The translations under genes and the position numbers were made by a program. The notes beneath the pieces were generated by a model. That model searched no databases, had not been told where the DNA came from, and saw only the letters and a program-made list of their open reading frames with translations. Positions 1 through 8,488 of a stretch of DNA of 35,605 bases are shown piece after piece (position 1 is the first letter of the stretch; every line of letters begins with the position of its first letter). The DNA is from Brucella daejeonensis (lineage in GTDB: Bacteria; Pseudomonadota; Alphaproteobacteria; Rhizobiales; Rhizobiaceae): the NCBI RefSeq assembly GCF_014199265.1, contig NZ_JACIJG010000030.1, positions 1-35,605 of the forward strand. Reading direction: 5' to 3'.

Positions 1-101
1 CCCACCTACTCACAAGCCAACCCAAAGTCAACCGCTTTCACCAGAACTCAAGGACGAAGCAACCTGCCGCTAGCAGCGTCGCCGCCCTCGTTGTGTGGGG
101 C

Positions 102-131
102 TATATAGGGGGGACCCCTCCCGGCTGTCAA
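102..131 (-). promoter_or_regulatory. Strong sigma70-type promoter firing off the left edge
   Basis: Read on the minus strand there is a perfect -35 TTGACA (126-131), an 18-bp GC-rich spacer and a -10 TATATA (102-107), followed by a GC-rich discriminator. Such a near-consensus promoter is rare in a GC-rich alphaproteobacterium and usually serves a stable-RNA operon or a highly expressed gene. The transcript would run leftward out of the window, so its gene cannot be seen. The link to an rRNA, tRNA or ribosomal-protein gene is inference. Confidence 0.55.
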
Positions 132-508
132 CAGCGCCCTTGAAGTTTTTTGATGTTTTTTTGACAGCTTTCCACAGGGCGTCGGATTTCCACGTATTCC
201 CCTTATATTATGCCTGCCTCAACCCGCTCAAAAGAGCTTGGGAGGATCATAAACCGGCCTTATTGCGGAAATAGCTTCCGCCGGAACGTTTCAAACCGGC
301 CACCGGAGACTGTGGGAAATCCTTATCCGGCGGTCTTGTCGTTGACTTACGTTCCCGCGGCAGGCAAAACTCACATGCCCGTTTGGGAACCTTCCAACAG
401 GATGGAAGACACTTCGCACCGGATCGGCGGATCGTCCTGCTTTTCCGGCGCACAATTTCAAGCACATTTGTGCAATCAGTTTTTTGCAGAAGGACTTATC
501 ATAGCGGC
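132..508. other. Gene-free region upstream of the M23 peptidase
   Basis: I see no convincing gene here. Short open frames exist on both strands, but they lack good ribosome-binding sites and read as compositionally random. A T-rich stretch lies at about 145-161 and a small inverted repeat (CTTCCA/TGGAAG) at about 391-408. The stretch presumably holds the promoter of the M23 gene, but no clear -35/-10 pair stands out. Confidence 0.5.
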
Positions 509-2461
509 ATGACGGAGATGGGGCCGAACAATCTCGATCCGGGTGACGAGCCCCCGCTTACGGTAGGCGGACGGCGGCCTCCTGATCGCCGCGAGGTTTC
601 AGCCCGTTGGCTTGCCGGGACCTTTCTGACCGGCGTCACATCCTGCATGCTTATCGGCGTTGCGCTTTTCGCCGCCCTGGACGGACGCGAGCAATTGGCG
701 ACGCCACCTGAAATTCTCGCCCGCAACGATATGCAGGGCACGGCAGACGAGGTTACCGTCACGAAGGGCGGCCGCCTTGTCAGCACGATCTCCCAGCAAA
801 AGGCGAACGACCGGCGGCGCTTCGATCTTTCGACCATGCAGAAGGTGGGAGAGCGCGAGGTCATCCGCACCCGGCCCTTCGAACTTGTCCATATGGCGCT
901 GGCGGTCGACCACCCGAACACCCGCAAATATCCTGCTTTCAACGCGATGACCGTCTTCTCCGAAGGAACGGCCCCGTCGCAGCCGACCGACGCAGGCCAG
1001 ATCTATGGTGCGAAGGTTGAAAGCGAAGTCAGCCTTCATGTCGTCGACTTCCCCCTGAACAGCACGGTATTCGATGCGTCGAGCAATCTCACGGTCGACG
1101 AGGTGGAAAAGGTCGTTCGGGATACGGGCGGGCTTCTCACCGACGGCGATGTTCAGGTCGCTTCGCTTCATTATGTCGATCCGGCGCGTTTCGGCGGCAC
1201 CGACTCTCCCTTCGCGCTCGGTCCGGCACTCGGCGTGAAGATCACGCAGGAGAATGTCAGCGTCGCGCAGCGTGGCGACGAGGAAGCGAGCGGCGACGGT
1301 TTTTCCGAAGAGCTGATCCCCTTCCGCCAGACGGCTGAAATCGCGCAGGCGCTCGAAGATGCCGGCTATGACGGCGACGACAGCGCCAACATGGCCGATT
1401 CGCTTGCAAAGCTGATGAATTCGCCCCGTCTCAAGGAAGGCAGCGTCCTGCGTGTCGGGACTGAAACGCGTGACGGCGAAGACCGCATCGTAAGGGCGAG
1501 CATCTATAATCGCACGACGCATCTGGTCACGGTCGCGCTCAACGACCGCGGACAATATGTTCCCTCCGACGAGCCCGAAGAAACGCCGCTCCTACAGACG
1601 GCCTTCGACGGCAATGCCGCCCCCGCCGCTATTCGCGGCAACCTGCCCACGGTCTATGACGGCGTCAGCCGCGCGGCGCTCGCATATGGCATGACGGAAA
1701 CCATGCGCGAGCAGCTTATAAAAATGCTTGCAAGCGACGTCGACCTTCAGTCGCGTCTGTCGTCAAGCGATCAGATCGATGCGTTCTTCTCGCTTCCGGA
1801 CGATCCGGACAAATCCGAGAATGATTCGCAGCTTCTCTACATCGCCGCCAATTTCAGCGGAACGACCCGGAAATTCTATCGCTATCAGGCACCTGACGGC
1901 AGCGTCGATTATTTCAATCCGAACGGCAAGAGCGCCAAACAGTTCCTGCTGCGCAATCCGGTTCCCAACGGGGTCTTCCGTTCGCCGTTCGGGATGCGCC
2001 GTCACCCGATCCTTGGCTATAGTCGTATGCATACGGGCGTGGACTGGGCAGCGCCGCGCGGCACCCCCATCATCGCTGCCGGTAACGGCGTGGTTGAAAA
2101 AGCGGGTTGGTCCAACGGCTATGGCAACCAGACCCTGATTCGTCATGCCAATGGATATGTGAGCAGCTACAATCACCAGAACGCAATCGCCCGCGGCGTC
2201 AGGCCCGGCGCGCGCGTGCGCCAGGGACAGGTCATCGGCTATGTGGGATCGACGGGCCTCTCGACCGGTCCGCATCTCCATTACGAATTGATCGTGAACG
2301 GCACGAAGGTCGATCCGCTGCGCATTCGCCTACCCGACAACAAGGCGCTGTCGGGCAAGGAACTCGAAGCCTTCAAACAGGAACGCGACCGCATCGACGT
2401 CCTTCTGAACGGCGACGAGAATGGCACCAGGCTGGCCTCCAACGGACAGGCCAAGGGATAA
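509..2461 (+). CDS. Membrane-anchored M23 family metallopeptidase (LytM/peptidoglycan endopeptidase-like)
   Basis: Predicted 650-aa protein that probably cuts, or regulates cutting of, peptidoglycan cross-links in the periplasm. The first ~33 residues are cytoplasmic and polar. One transmembrane segment spans about residues 34-57. A long periplasmic region without a domain I recognise follows, and the M23 domain occupies roughly residues 475-620. The zinc-binding signatures are intact: HTGVD with His508 and Asp512, and HLH with His589 and His591, so it looks catalytically competent rather than a degenerate EnvC/NlpD-type activator. The ATG at 509 was chosen because an AGAAGGA motif lies upstream; an ATG in the same frame at 383 would add 42 residues of unlikely composition. 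It converges on the L,D-transpeptidase gene, so two wall-remodelling enzymes sit end to end. Confidence 0.9.
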   Translation: MTEMGPNNLDPGDEPPLTVGGRRPPDRREVSARWLAGTFLTGVTSCMLIGVALFAALDGREQLATPPEILARNDMQGTADEVTVTKGGRLVSTISQQKANDRRRFDLSTMQKVGEREVIRTRPFELVHMALAVDHPNTRKYPAFNAMTVFSEGTAPSQPTDAGQIYGAKVESEVSLHVVDFPLNSTVFDASSNLTVDEVEKVVRDTGGLLTDGDVQVASLHYVDPARFGGTDSPFALGPALGVKITQENVSVAQRGDEEASGDGFSEELIPFRQTAEIAQALEDAGYDGDDSANMADSLAKLMNSPRLKEGSVLRVGTETRDGEDRIVRASIYNRTTHLVTVALNDRGQYVPSDEPEETPLLQTAFDGNAAPAAIRGNLPTVYDGVSRAALAYGMTETMREQLIKMLASDVDLQSRLSSSDQIDAFFSLPDDPDKSENDSQLLYIAANFSGTTRKFYRYQAPDGSVDYFNPNGKSAKQFLLRNPVPNGVFRSPFGMRRHPILGYSRMHTGVDWAAPRGTPIIAAGNGVVEKAGWSNGYGNQTLIRHANGYVSSYNHQNAIARGVRPGARVRQGQVIGYVGSTGLSTGPHLHYELIVNGTKVDPLRIRLPDNKALSGKELEAFKQERDRIDVLLNGDENGTRLASNGQAKG

Positions 2462-2462
2462 C

Positions 2463-2512
2463 GAAAGCGCCGATCTGATTCAATCAGATCGAAACGCGCT
2501 CTAAATGAAATC
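2463..2512. repeat. RIME/Bru-RS-like hairpin module between convergent genes
   Basis: A perfect inverted repeat (CGATCTGA at 2471-2478, loop TTCAA, TCAGATCG at 2484-2491) is flanked by AGCG and CGCT arms and then by CTCTA. I recognise it as the palindromic end module of a Rhizobiales intergenic mosaic repeat; related copies lie at 19622-19726, 26937-27033 and 32168-32275. Its position between two convergent genes suggests that the hairpin also ends transcription in both directions, although there is no long T-run. A second TAGAGC copy (minus strand) supplies the TAG stop codon of the neighbouring L,D-transpeptidase gene. Confidence 0.65.
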
Positions 2513-2515
2513 GCT

Positions 2516-3988
2516 CTATCCAGTGAATTCGACCGTCACGCCCGATTTGACGAGCTTGGCAAGTTCTTCCGCATCCCAATTGGTCAAACGGACGCAACCG
2601 TGGCTCGACGTCTTGCCGATCCTCGACGGCTCCGGCGTGCCGTGAATACCATAGGTGGGCTTGGAAAGCGCGATCCATACCGTGCCGACCGGCCCGTTCG
2701 GCCCCGGCGGGATGGTCAGCACCTTGTCGTTGTTGCCCTGCTTGAAGTTGATCTTGGGATTATAGGTATAATTCGGATTGATCGCGATGCGCTGGACCTG
2801 AACGACGCCTGACGGCGAGGGATTATCCGACGAACCGATGGTCGATGGATAAGCCACGACCAGCCTGCCGCTTTCGTCATAGCCGCGAACCTGCTTTCGC
2901 CCCTTGTCGGCGATGATGCGCGCGACCTTGGCCCGGACGGGCTTGCCGAGATTGGGAACCTTCACGACCGAGCCGGGCTGGTTGAAGTTCACGCCGGGAT
3001 TGATTTCTTTCAGATAGGTCTCGTCGGTATGAAACTTCTCACCCAGCATTTCGGTCACCGAAGTATAGGCCATGGCCGGAAGCTGGGCCTTGTGGGCATA
3101 GTCCACCGGAATGGAAGCCACATACTGGCGACCGACATCCTCATTGGTGATCGTGTATTCGGTAAAGGCAGGTCCGCCGGTCGCCTGAAGCTCCGCATTG
3201 ACCGCAGCTTCGTCTGCCGGATTGATGGATTTTCCCGTCAATTCGCCGTAAGCCGCAGCAGCCTTGTCCACATTGCTGCCCGAACGTCCGTCGATGACGC
3301 CGGGTGAAGCGCCTGCCCGGTCGAGAAGCACCTGATAGGCCGCGATTCTCGCCTTGGCGCCCTGCCCCTTCGGCATTTCGACGGCTGGCGCCATGTCGCC
3401 CGGATTTGGGACACCGCTTGGAACATCGCGCGGCTGCTCATAGCCGGGCCGGCCATAATTCTGGCCGTCATCATAGCCCGGATCGGCATTGGCGGAATTT
3501 GTGTTGTCGGGATATTCGTCTCCCGCAGGCGGCAGTTCCGATCGCTGGACCTGTCCGTCGCGGTTCCCGCCATATTGCGGCGCGGTGGGCGCTGCCGGAT
3601 AATAGTTCGGGTCTTCCGGCACATTGCCGAAACCGTCATAGGGCACACCGCCATCGACGGGACCGTCGAGCGTCCAGTTGTCGTCGGACTGTCGCGCACG
3701 TCCTGCCTGCCGGTCATAACCGTTCGGATCGTAGCTATTGGCTTCTTCGACGCTGAGAATACGCCCGCGACGATCCATGGTGATGCGGCGTCCATACTGG
3801 TCGATGAAAACCCGCACCCGTCGGTCGCGATAAATCTCCTCGCCCGGATCGTAAAGCTGCGCCAGTTGCACCGGACGTTCGGCGACCGGAGCAGAATGGC
3901 TTTCGTCAGCCCGCGCGGCGCCATGGACGGCGGTTGCCGCAACGGAAGCGAACAATGCGAAACGAAACATGCGAATGGAATGCGCCAT
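2516..3988 (-). CDS. Secreted L,D-transpeptidase (YkuD/ErfK family)
   Basis: Predicted 490-aa periplasmic enzyme that forms 3-3 cross-links in peptidoglycan or attaches proteins to it. A signal peptide covers residues 1-27 (hydrophobic core FALFASVAATAV, cleavage after ARA). A long Pro/Gly/Asp/Asn/Tyr-rich linker follows, then a region resembling a peptidoglycan-binding/LysM-like fold, and the YkuD domain at the C-terminus. The catalytic signature is complete: His449 in IHGTPEP, then SHGCVRL with His463 and nucleophile Cys465. The ATG at 3988 is preceded by AGGG at an 8-nt spacing and starts the signal peptide directly; longer readings add unlikely sequence. In Rhizobiales, which grow at the pole, such enzymes are abundant and L,D-cross-links are common. 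The stop codon TAG is formed by a repeat-like TAGAGC. Confidence 0.92.
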   Translation of the reverse strand: MAHSIRMFRFALFASVAATAVHGAARADESHSAPVAERPVQLAQLYDPGEEIYRDRRVRVFIDQYGRRITMDRRGRILSVEEANSYDPNGYDRQAGRARQSDDNWTLDGPVDGGVPYDGFGNVPEDPNYYPAAPTAPQYGGNRDGQVQRSELPPAGDEYPDNTNSANADPGYDDGQNYGRPGYEQPRDVPSGVPNPGDMAPAVEMPKGQGAKARIAAYQVLLDRAGASPGVIDGRSGSNVDKAAAAYGELTGKSINPADEAAVNAELQATGGPAFTEYTITNEDVGRQYVASIPVDYAHKAQLPAMAYTSVTEMLGEKFHTDETYLKEINPGVNFNQPGSVVKVPNLGKPVRAKVARIIADKGRKQVRGYDESGRLVVAYPSTIGSSDNPSPSGVVQVQRIAINPNYTYNPKINFKQGNNDKVLTIPPGPNGPVGTVWIALSKPTYGIHGTPEPSRIGKTSSHGCVRLTNWDAEELAKLVKSGVTVEFTG

Positions 3989-4035
3989 GAAGAATGCCCT
4001 GGGTGATCGAGAGATCATGGATGCCGTAAATATGG

Positions 4036-4050
4036 TTAACAACCGATTTA
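4036..4050. promoter_or_regulatory. Near-consensus CtrA-type site upstream of the L,D-transpeptidase gene
   Basis: TTAA-N7-TTTA on the plus strand matches seven of the eight conserved positions of the alphaproteobacterial CtrA site TTAA-N7-TTAA. It lies 48 bp upstream of the transpeptidase start codon. Cell-cycle control of a wall enzyme would make sense, but one near-match in an AT-rich gap is weak evidence. Confidence 0.25.
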
Positions 4051-4131
4051 TGCCATGACAGCAGATGCCAGATGAACTGGACATGAAAATGGCCGATGCC
4101 CCCTCGATAAGCCGTAAACCACACCAGACAG

Positions 4132-4166
4132 AAAAAACGCCGCGACCTGTATGATCGCGGCGTTTT
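4132..4166 (-). terminator. Rho-independent terminator of clpB
   Basis: A perfect 12-bp stem (4134-4145 with 4155-4166) encloses a 9-nt loop. On the minus strand it ends in a run of six T residues. It lies 22 bp past the clpB stop codon and also separates clpB from the transpeptidase gene downstream. Confidence 0.9.
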
Positions 4167-4187
4167 GAAATTTTACTTCGGATCGGC

Positions 4188-6809
4188 TCAGGCGTCTTCG
4201 CCGACCTTACGGTCTTCATCCTCGGACATACCCCGGATGGGACGGAAGCTGAGCCTGTCCGAACCGGCGGTTATCTTCACGATCGAGCCATCCAGAATAT
4301 CGCCGAGCAGGATGCGCTCGGCGAGCGGGTCCTGAACCTCCTTCTGAATGACGCGCTTCAGCGGACGTGCGCCATAGGCCGGGTCGTACCCCTTGTTGGC
4401 CAGCCATTCGCGAGCATCCTCTTCGAGCTGCAACACGATCTTGCGATCGCCCAGCAGATTCTGGAGCCGCTGTAGCTGGATATCGACGATAGCGCCCATA
4501 TCCTGACGGCGCAGCCGGTGAAACAGGATGATTTCATCGACACGATTCAGGAATTCCGGGCGGAAGGCCGCGCGCACCACGCCCATCACCTCATCGCGAA
4601 CCATATCGACATCGTCCTTCTCGCCGAGATTGACGAGATATTCCGCACCGAGATTCGAGGTCATGATGATGACCGTGTTGCGGAAATCGACCGTGCGGCC
4701 CTGACCGTCGGTCAGGCGTCCGTCGTCGAGCACCTGCAACAGCACGTTAAAGACATCCGGATGCGCCTTTTCGATCTCGTCGAACAGGATCACCTGATAA
4801 GGCCTGCGCCGAACCGCTTCCGTCAAGACACCGCCTTCCTCATAGCCGACATAACCGGGAGGCGCGCCGATCAGCCGGCTCACGGAATGCTTTTCCATGA
4901 ATTCGGACATATCGATACGGACCATCGCGGTATCGTCCTGAAACAGGAACGAAGCGAGAGCCTTGGTCAGCTCCGTCTTGCCGACACCCGTCGGGCCAAG
5001 GAAGATGAACGAACCGATAGGCCGGTTCGGATCCTGAAGCCCGGCACGCGCGCGGCGCACGGCCTTCGATACGGCCTGAACCGCCTCGCCCTGCCCGATG
5101 ACGCGCTTGGCAAGCTCGTCTTCCATCCGCAAAAGCTTTTCACGCTCGCCTTCCAGCATCCGGTCAACCGGAATGCCGGTCCAGCGGGAAACCACCTGAC
5201 CGACATGATCGGGCGTCACGGTTTCTTCGAGCAACGAACCTTTATTCTCGCTGCTTTCGGCTTCACCCAACTGCTTTTCAAGCTGCGGGATCGTGCCATA
5301 GGCAAGCTCGCCCGCCTTCTGGAATTCGCCGCCGCGCTGTGCGATGGCAAGGGCGTTGCGCGCTTCTTCCAGCTGCTTCTTGAGGTCGGCTGCAAGCCCG
5401 AGCTTCTGTTTCTCCGCCTGCCACTTTGAAGTCAGTTCCGCCGATTCCTCCTCAAGATCGCCCAGCTCCTTTTCAAGACGCTGCAAGCGATCTCTCGAAG
5501 CCGCATCGGTTTCCACCTTGAGCGCTTCCCGTTCGATCTTGAGCTGCATGATGCGGCGGTCGATCTCGTCCAGTTCTTCCGGCTTCGAATCGACCTGCAT
5601 ACGCAGGCGCGACGCGGCCTCATCGACAAGGTCGATGGCCTTGTCGGGCAAGAAGCGGTCGGTGATGTAGCGATTCGAGAGCGTTGCCGCAGCCACCAGA
5701 GCCGAGTCCGAAACGCGCACCTTGTGATGCTGTTCGTATTTCTCCTTCAATCCGCGCAGGATCGAGATTGTGTCCTCGACCGTCGGCTCATCGACAAAGA
5801 CCGGCTGGAAACGCCGCGCCAAGGCCGCGTCCTTCTCGACATATTTGCGATATTCCTCAAGCGTGGTCGCGCCGACGCAATGCAGTTCGCCACGTGCAAG
5901 CGCAGGCTTCAACAGGTTCGACGCATCCATCGCGCCATCCGTCTTGCCCGCGCCGACAAGCGTGTGCATTTCATCGATGAACAGGATGATCTGGCCGGCG
6001 GCGGTCTGCACTTCCGACAGAACCGCCTTCAGGCGTTCCTCGAATTCACCGCGATATTTCGCACCCGCGATCAGGGCACCCATGTCGAGCGCCATCAACT
6101 GCTTGTCCTTCAGCGATTCGGGCACGTCGCCATTGACGATGCGAAGCGCCAGCCCTTCCGCAATCGCGGTCTTGCCCACGCCCGGCTCGCCGATCAGCAC
6201 CGGATTGTTCTTGGTGCGGCGCGACAGAACCTGAATGGTGCGGCGGATTTCCTCGTCGCGCCCGATCACCGGATCGAGCTTGCCGTTACGCGCATCCTCG
6301 GTCAGATCGCGCGCATATTTTTTCAACGCATCGTAATTGCTTTCAGCGGAAGCCGAATCGGCAGTGCGGCCCTTGCGCATGTCATTTATGACCTTGTTCA
6401 GCGCCGTCGGCGTCACCCCGGCAGCGGAAAGAATTTCGGATGTCTTTGCTGATTTTTCCATCGCAAGCGCCGTCAGGAGGCGCTCGACGGTGACGAAACT
6501 GTCGCCCGCCTTACCGGCGAGTTCCTCGGCGAGCGAGAAAACCTTGGCAAGCGGCTGCGAGAGATAGAGCTGATCGTTGCCGCCCGATACTTTCGGCAGC
6601 TTTTCGAGCGCATTCTGCAGGCCGATGCGCACATCGGCAATCCGACCACCCGCCCGTTCGATCAGCGACGAGGCAAGCCCCTCATCGTCATCGACCAGAA
6701 CCTTCAATATATGTTCCGGCGTGAACTGCTGGTTGCCCGACGACAGGGCGAAGGTCTGCGCGGACTGGATGAAGCCCCGCACGCGTTCCGTATATTTTTC
6801 GATATTCAT
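4188..6809 (-). CDS. clpB: ATP-dependent disaggregase ClpB (Hsp104 family)
   Basis: Predicted 873-aa hexameric AAA+ chaperone that, with DnaK, threads and refolds aggregated proteins after heat stress. All domains are present: Clp N-terminal repeats (about 1-145), first AAA+ module with Walker A GEPGVGKT at 207-214 and Walker B ILFIDE at 275-280, the ClpB-specific coiled-coil middle domain (about 405-525), and a second AAA+ module with Walker A GPTGVGKT at 605-612. The length is normal for the family. Two ATGs lie side by side; the second (6809) has AGGAG at a 5-nt spacing and gives the usual N-terminus [10 protein letters not shown]. Regulation is visible: a sigma-32-type promoter lies about 90 bp upstream and a strong terminator follows the gene, so it is probably a single-gene heat-shock unit. 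Confidence 0.98.
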   Translation of the reverse strand: MNIEKYTERVRGFIQSAQTFALSSGNQQFTPEHILKVLVDDDEGLASSLIERAGGRIADVRIGLQNALEKLPKVSGGNDQLYLSQPLAKVFSLAEELAGKAGDSFVTVERLLTALAMEKSAKTSEILSAAGVTPTALNKVINDMRKGRTADSASAESNYDALKKYARDLTEDARNGKLDPVIGRDEEIRRTIQVLSRRTKNNPVLIGEPGVGKTAIAEGLALRIVNGDVPESLKDKQLMALDMGALIAGAKYRGEFEERLKAVLSEVQTAAGQIILFIDEMHTLVGAGKTDGAMDASNLLKPALARGELHCVGATTLEEYRKYVEKDAALARRFQPVFVDEPTVEDTISILRGLKEKYEQHHKVRVSDSALVAAATLSNRYITDRFLPDKAIDLVDEAASRLRMQVDSKPEELDEIDRRIMQLKIEREALKVETDAASRDRLQRLEKELGDLEEESAELTSKWQAEKQKLGLAADLKKQLEEARNALAIAQRGGEFQKAGELAYGTIPQLEKQLGEAESSENKGSLLEETVTPDHVGQVVSRWTGIPVDRMLEGEREKLLRMEDELAKRVIGQGEAVQAVSKAVRRARAGLQDPNRPIGSFIFLGPTGVGKTELTKALASFLFQDDTAMVRIDMSEFMEKHSVSRLIGAPPGYVGYEEGGVLTEAVRRRPYQVILFDEIEKAHPDVFNVLLQVLDDGRLTDGQGRTVDFRNTVIIMTSNLGAEYLVNLGEKDDVDMVRDEVMGVVRAAFRPEFLNRVDEIILFHRLRRQDMGAIVDIQLQRLQNLLGDRKIVLQLEEDAREWLANKGYDPAYGARPLKRVIQKEVQDPLAERILLGDILDGSIVKITAGSDRLSFRPIRGMSEDEDRKVGEDA

Positions 6810-6899
6810 CATGTCTCCTTTGCCTTCCGGCCCGTCAACGGCGCCGAAAGATGTTTGGTGACGAAGCCCCCGCAATGGGCAGCTCCTTTTCCAAACAGC

Positions 6900-6928
6900 A
6901 TATGGGACGAGAGCCGGGGTTCGGCAAG
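6900..6928 (-). promoter_or_regulatory. Sigma-32 (RpoH)-type heat-shock promoter of clpB
   Basis: On the minus strand the -35 region reads CTTGCCG (6922-6928), a 15-bp spacer follows, and the -10 region reads CCCATAT (6900-6906). The known RpoH consensus is CTTGAAA, 13-15 bp, CCCCATNT, so the -10 and the CTTG core match and the spacing fits. Transcription would start near 6893, giving a leader of about 85 nt before clpB. ClpB is a classic RpoH target, which supports the call. Confidence 0.7.
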
Positions 6929-6950
6929 GGTGACACGCACTTGCAAAACC

Positions 6951-6982
6951 AAATAAAAATGGCGCGGAAACCGCGCCATTTT
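6951..6982 (-). terminator. Rho-independent terminator, probably of the DUF4167 gene, displaced by a MITE
   Basis: A perfect 12-bp stem (6956-6967 with 6971-6982) closes a 3-nt loop; on the minus strand it ends in TTTTTATTT. The only gene read leftward into it is the DUF4167 gene at 7312-8085, but the 276-bp MITE at 6984-7259 lies between the two. The outermost T of the stem belongs to the TA target site of the element. The clpB promoter begins just beyond, so the terminator also insulates clpB. Confidence 0.8.
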
Positions 6983-6983
6983 A

Positions 6984-7259
6984 GGGTCAGGACCTGTTAA
7001 TTTGATGAAAATGGCACCTGAAATGACAAGAACTGCAAGGAAAGACGCGAAAAACGGGGTGGTTCCCCCGGTTGAGCGGCTTGACGCAGCAGATCGCCAA
7101 TTTCCGGCCTTGGCATTTCGGTGTCCGAAGGATGTGGTCCATCCGCCCGGCTACAGCGTCGAAAAGTCTCGAAAATGAACCACATTTCCTTCGCCTTTTC
7201 TCCTCGTATCCAGACGGATGGCCTCACACCATTTCCACCAAATTAATAGGTCCTGACCC
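6984..7259. mobile_element. MITE-like non-autonomous element, 276 bp, with 31-bp terminal inverted repeats and TA target duplication
   Basis: The two ends are inverted copies beginning GGGTCAGGACCT; 28 of 31 bases match, with mismatches at positions 13, 22 and 25. Both ends are bordered by the dinucleotide TA (6982-6983 and 7260-7261), as expected for a transposon that duplicates TA on insertion, as IS630/mariner-type elements do. The inside contains no convincing transposase reading frame, so the element would need a transposase in trans. The assignment to a specific IS family is not made; the TA duplication only suggests one. Confidence 0.75.
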
Positions 7260-7311
7260 TAAAGTCGATTATCGAAATTCCGCTTCGAACGTTCGTCTGA
7301 ATGAGCGAGGC

Positions 7312-8085
7312 TCAGACATCCGAATTCGCGGTTTCCGTTACCGTCGTCTCATCACCGCTGTCCTTGGCGGCGCGGCGCGGACGGCCCGGACGGCGCGTGG
7401 CCCGACGCGGTGCGGCTTCTTCGGCGGCAGGAGCCTCGGCCGCCGGAGCGGCAACCGGTTCGGCCTCAGCCACCGGAGCCGGCGTTGCGGCTTCCGCGGC
7501 CGCAGGCTCGACTGCGGGCTGGTCCTGCTTTTCCTGCGCCTGTTCCTCGGAGCGTTCTTCCGCGTTGAAGCGTTCGCGCTGCGGGCGGCGGCCGCGACCG
7601 AGACGCCGGTCGCGATTATCGCGCTCGCGCGGCTGACGGCCTTCGCCGGACTTGGCCGACTCACTGCCCTCTTCGCCGTAGACGACCTCGGCAGGCGTGC
7701 CTTCGATGACCGGCTGCGGGCCGGAACCGTTGACCGGCTGCGGCGCGGCAGCGAGCGTGAAGCCCGTTTCCTCGTCTTCCGCGCCGTCATCGTCGAAGCT
7801 TTCCTCGCGCTGTAACGGCACCGGATTCTGCGCCATGGCAGCCATGATGATGCGATTGTAATGTTCAGCGTGCTGAAGATAGTTTTCCGCCATCACGCGG
7901 TCGCCAGATGCCTGTGCGTCCCGTGCGAGAGTTGCGTATTTTTCTGCAATATGCTGGGCATTGCCGCGGATTTTCACATCCGGGCCATTGCTTTCGTAAT
8001 TGCGCGACAGAGGATTGGGGCCCTTGCGGTTGTTATTGTTATTCCCCCGTCCGCGCATGCGCCTGTTCTGCTGTGCTGGCCTCAT
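7312..8085 (-). CDS. DUF4167 domain protein, probably RNA- or nucleic-acid-binding
   Basis: Predicted 257-aa protein conserved in Rhizobiales. The N-terminal ~80 residues form the DUF4167 domain: a basic Arg/Asn/Gly-rich start (RMRGRGNNNNN) followed by a helical segment with AEKYATLARDA and AENYLQHAEHYNR. The remaining two thirds are low complexity, first acidic and Pro/Gln-rich, then Arg-rich (NRDRRLGRGRR), then an Ala/Glu/Pro-rich stretch, ending in a basic RRATRRPGRPRR patch. The function is unknown; basic RG-rich tracts suggest RNA binding, which is inference. The second of two close ATGs (8085) was chosen because AAGAG abuts the first one. A nested hairpin lies in its leader, and its terminator is separated from it by a MITE. 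Confidence 0.9.
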   Translation of the reverse strand: MRPAQQNRRMRGRGNNNNNRKGPNPLSRNYESNGPDVKIRGNAQHIAEKYATLARDAQASGDRVMAENYLQHAEHYNRIIMAAMAQNPVPLQREESFDDDGAEDEETGFTLAAAPQPVNGSGPQPVIEGTPAEVVYGEEGSESAKSGEGRQPRERDNRDRRLGRGRRPQRERFNAEERSEEQAQEKQDQPAVEPAAAEAATPAPVAEAEPVAAPAAEAPAAEEAAPRRATRRPGRPRRAAKDSGDETTVTETANSDV

Positions 8086-8106
8086 ATTCATCTCTTTTCA
8101 GATTAA

Positions 8107-8177
8107 AGGGCGTAGAAACCCCCGCAGCCAAAAAGCTGCCAGTTTCACGCTATCGAGCCATGGAGGAAGCACGCCCT
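8107..8177 (-). promoter_or_regulatory. Nested hairpin in the 5' leader of the DUF4167 gene
   Basis: Three concentric inverted repeats are present: an outer AGGGCGT/ACGCCCT pair (8171-8177 with 8107-8113), a middle GAAAC/GTTTC pair (8142-8146 with 8115-8119) and an inner GCAGC/GCTGC pair (8135-8139 with 8124-8128). The structure ends about 20 nt upstream of the start codon. It could be a leader that controls translation, perhaps by autoregulation through the RG-rich protein; that role is inference. Confidence 0.4.
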
Positions 8178-8488
8178 AAAAACTTCCCACACATCGACTG
8201 CTCCTGAGTCTCGGAACCATCACCCGCCACCGAAACTCAACGATTGGCTTTAATGCACAAACACTCCGAAAAGCCGGGCTCTTCGAGATTATGCCTGAAA
8301 GTCGTGTACTTCCGCACAAGCCATCCCAGAAGATTAACCCTTCGGGGAGCATGACCTTAAATCGCCATGGAGCATTTCCGCTACCGCCCATCAGCGGGCA
8401 AAACCATTCTGGCTGTATACGGTGGCCGGAAACTAAACGGCTTCGCCGCAAATTCCAAGTGTTTTTTTAACAGTGCATCGCATCAAAA
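8178..8488. other. Gene-free interval between prmC and the DUF4167 leader
   Basis: No convincing gene is seen. The interval should hold the end of the prmC transcript and the DUF4167 promoter. A small hairpin (CGGC, GAA loop, GCCG; 8438-8448) followed by TTTAGTTT on the minus strand may be a weak terminator for prmC. No clear promoter hexamers could be assigned. Confidence 0.4.

Noticed and set aside
161..209. TTGACA at 161-166 with TATATT-like sequence downstream as an M23 promoter.
   Set aside because: The spacer would be far longer than 17-18 bp, and no acceptable -10 lies at the right distance.
6984..7259. A 76-codon frame inside the MITE as a transposase remnant.
   Set aside because: No DDE/DEDD or helix-turn-helix pattern is visible and the frame is set largely by the inverted ends.
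8176..8451. A 91-codon minus-strand frame between prmC and the DUF4167 gene.
   Set aside because: No good ribosome-binding site, its end overlaps the leader hairpin, and the translated sequence looks random.
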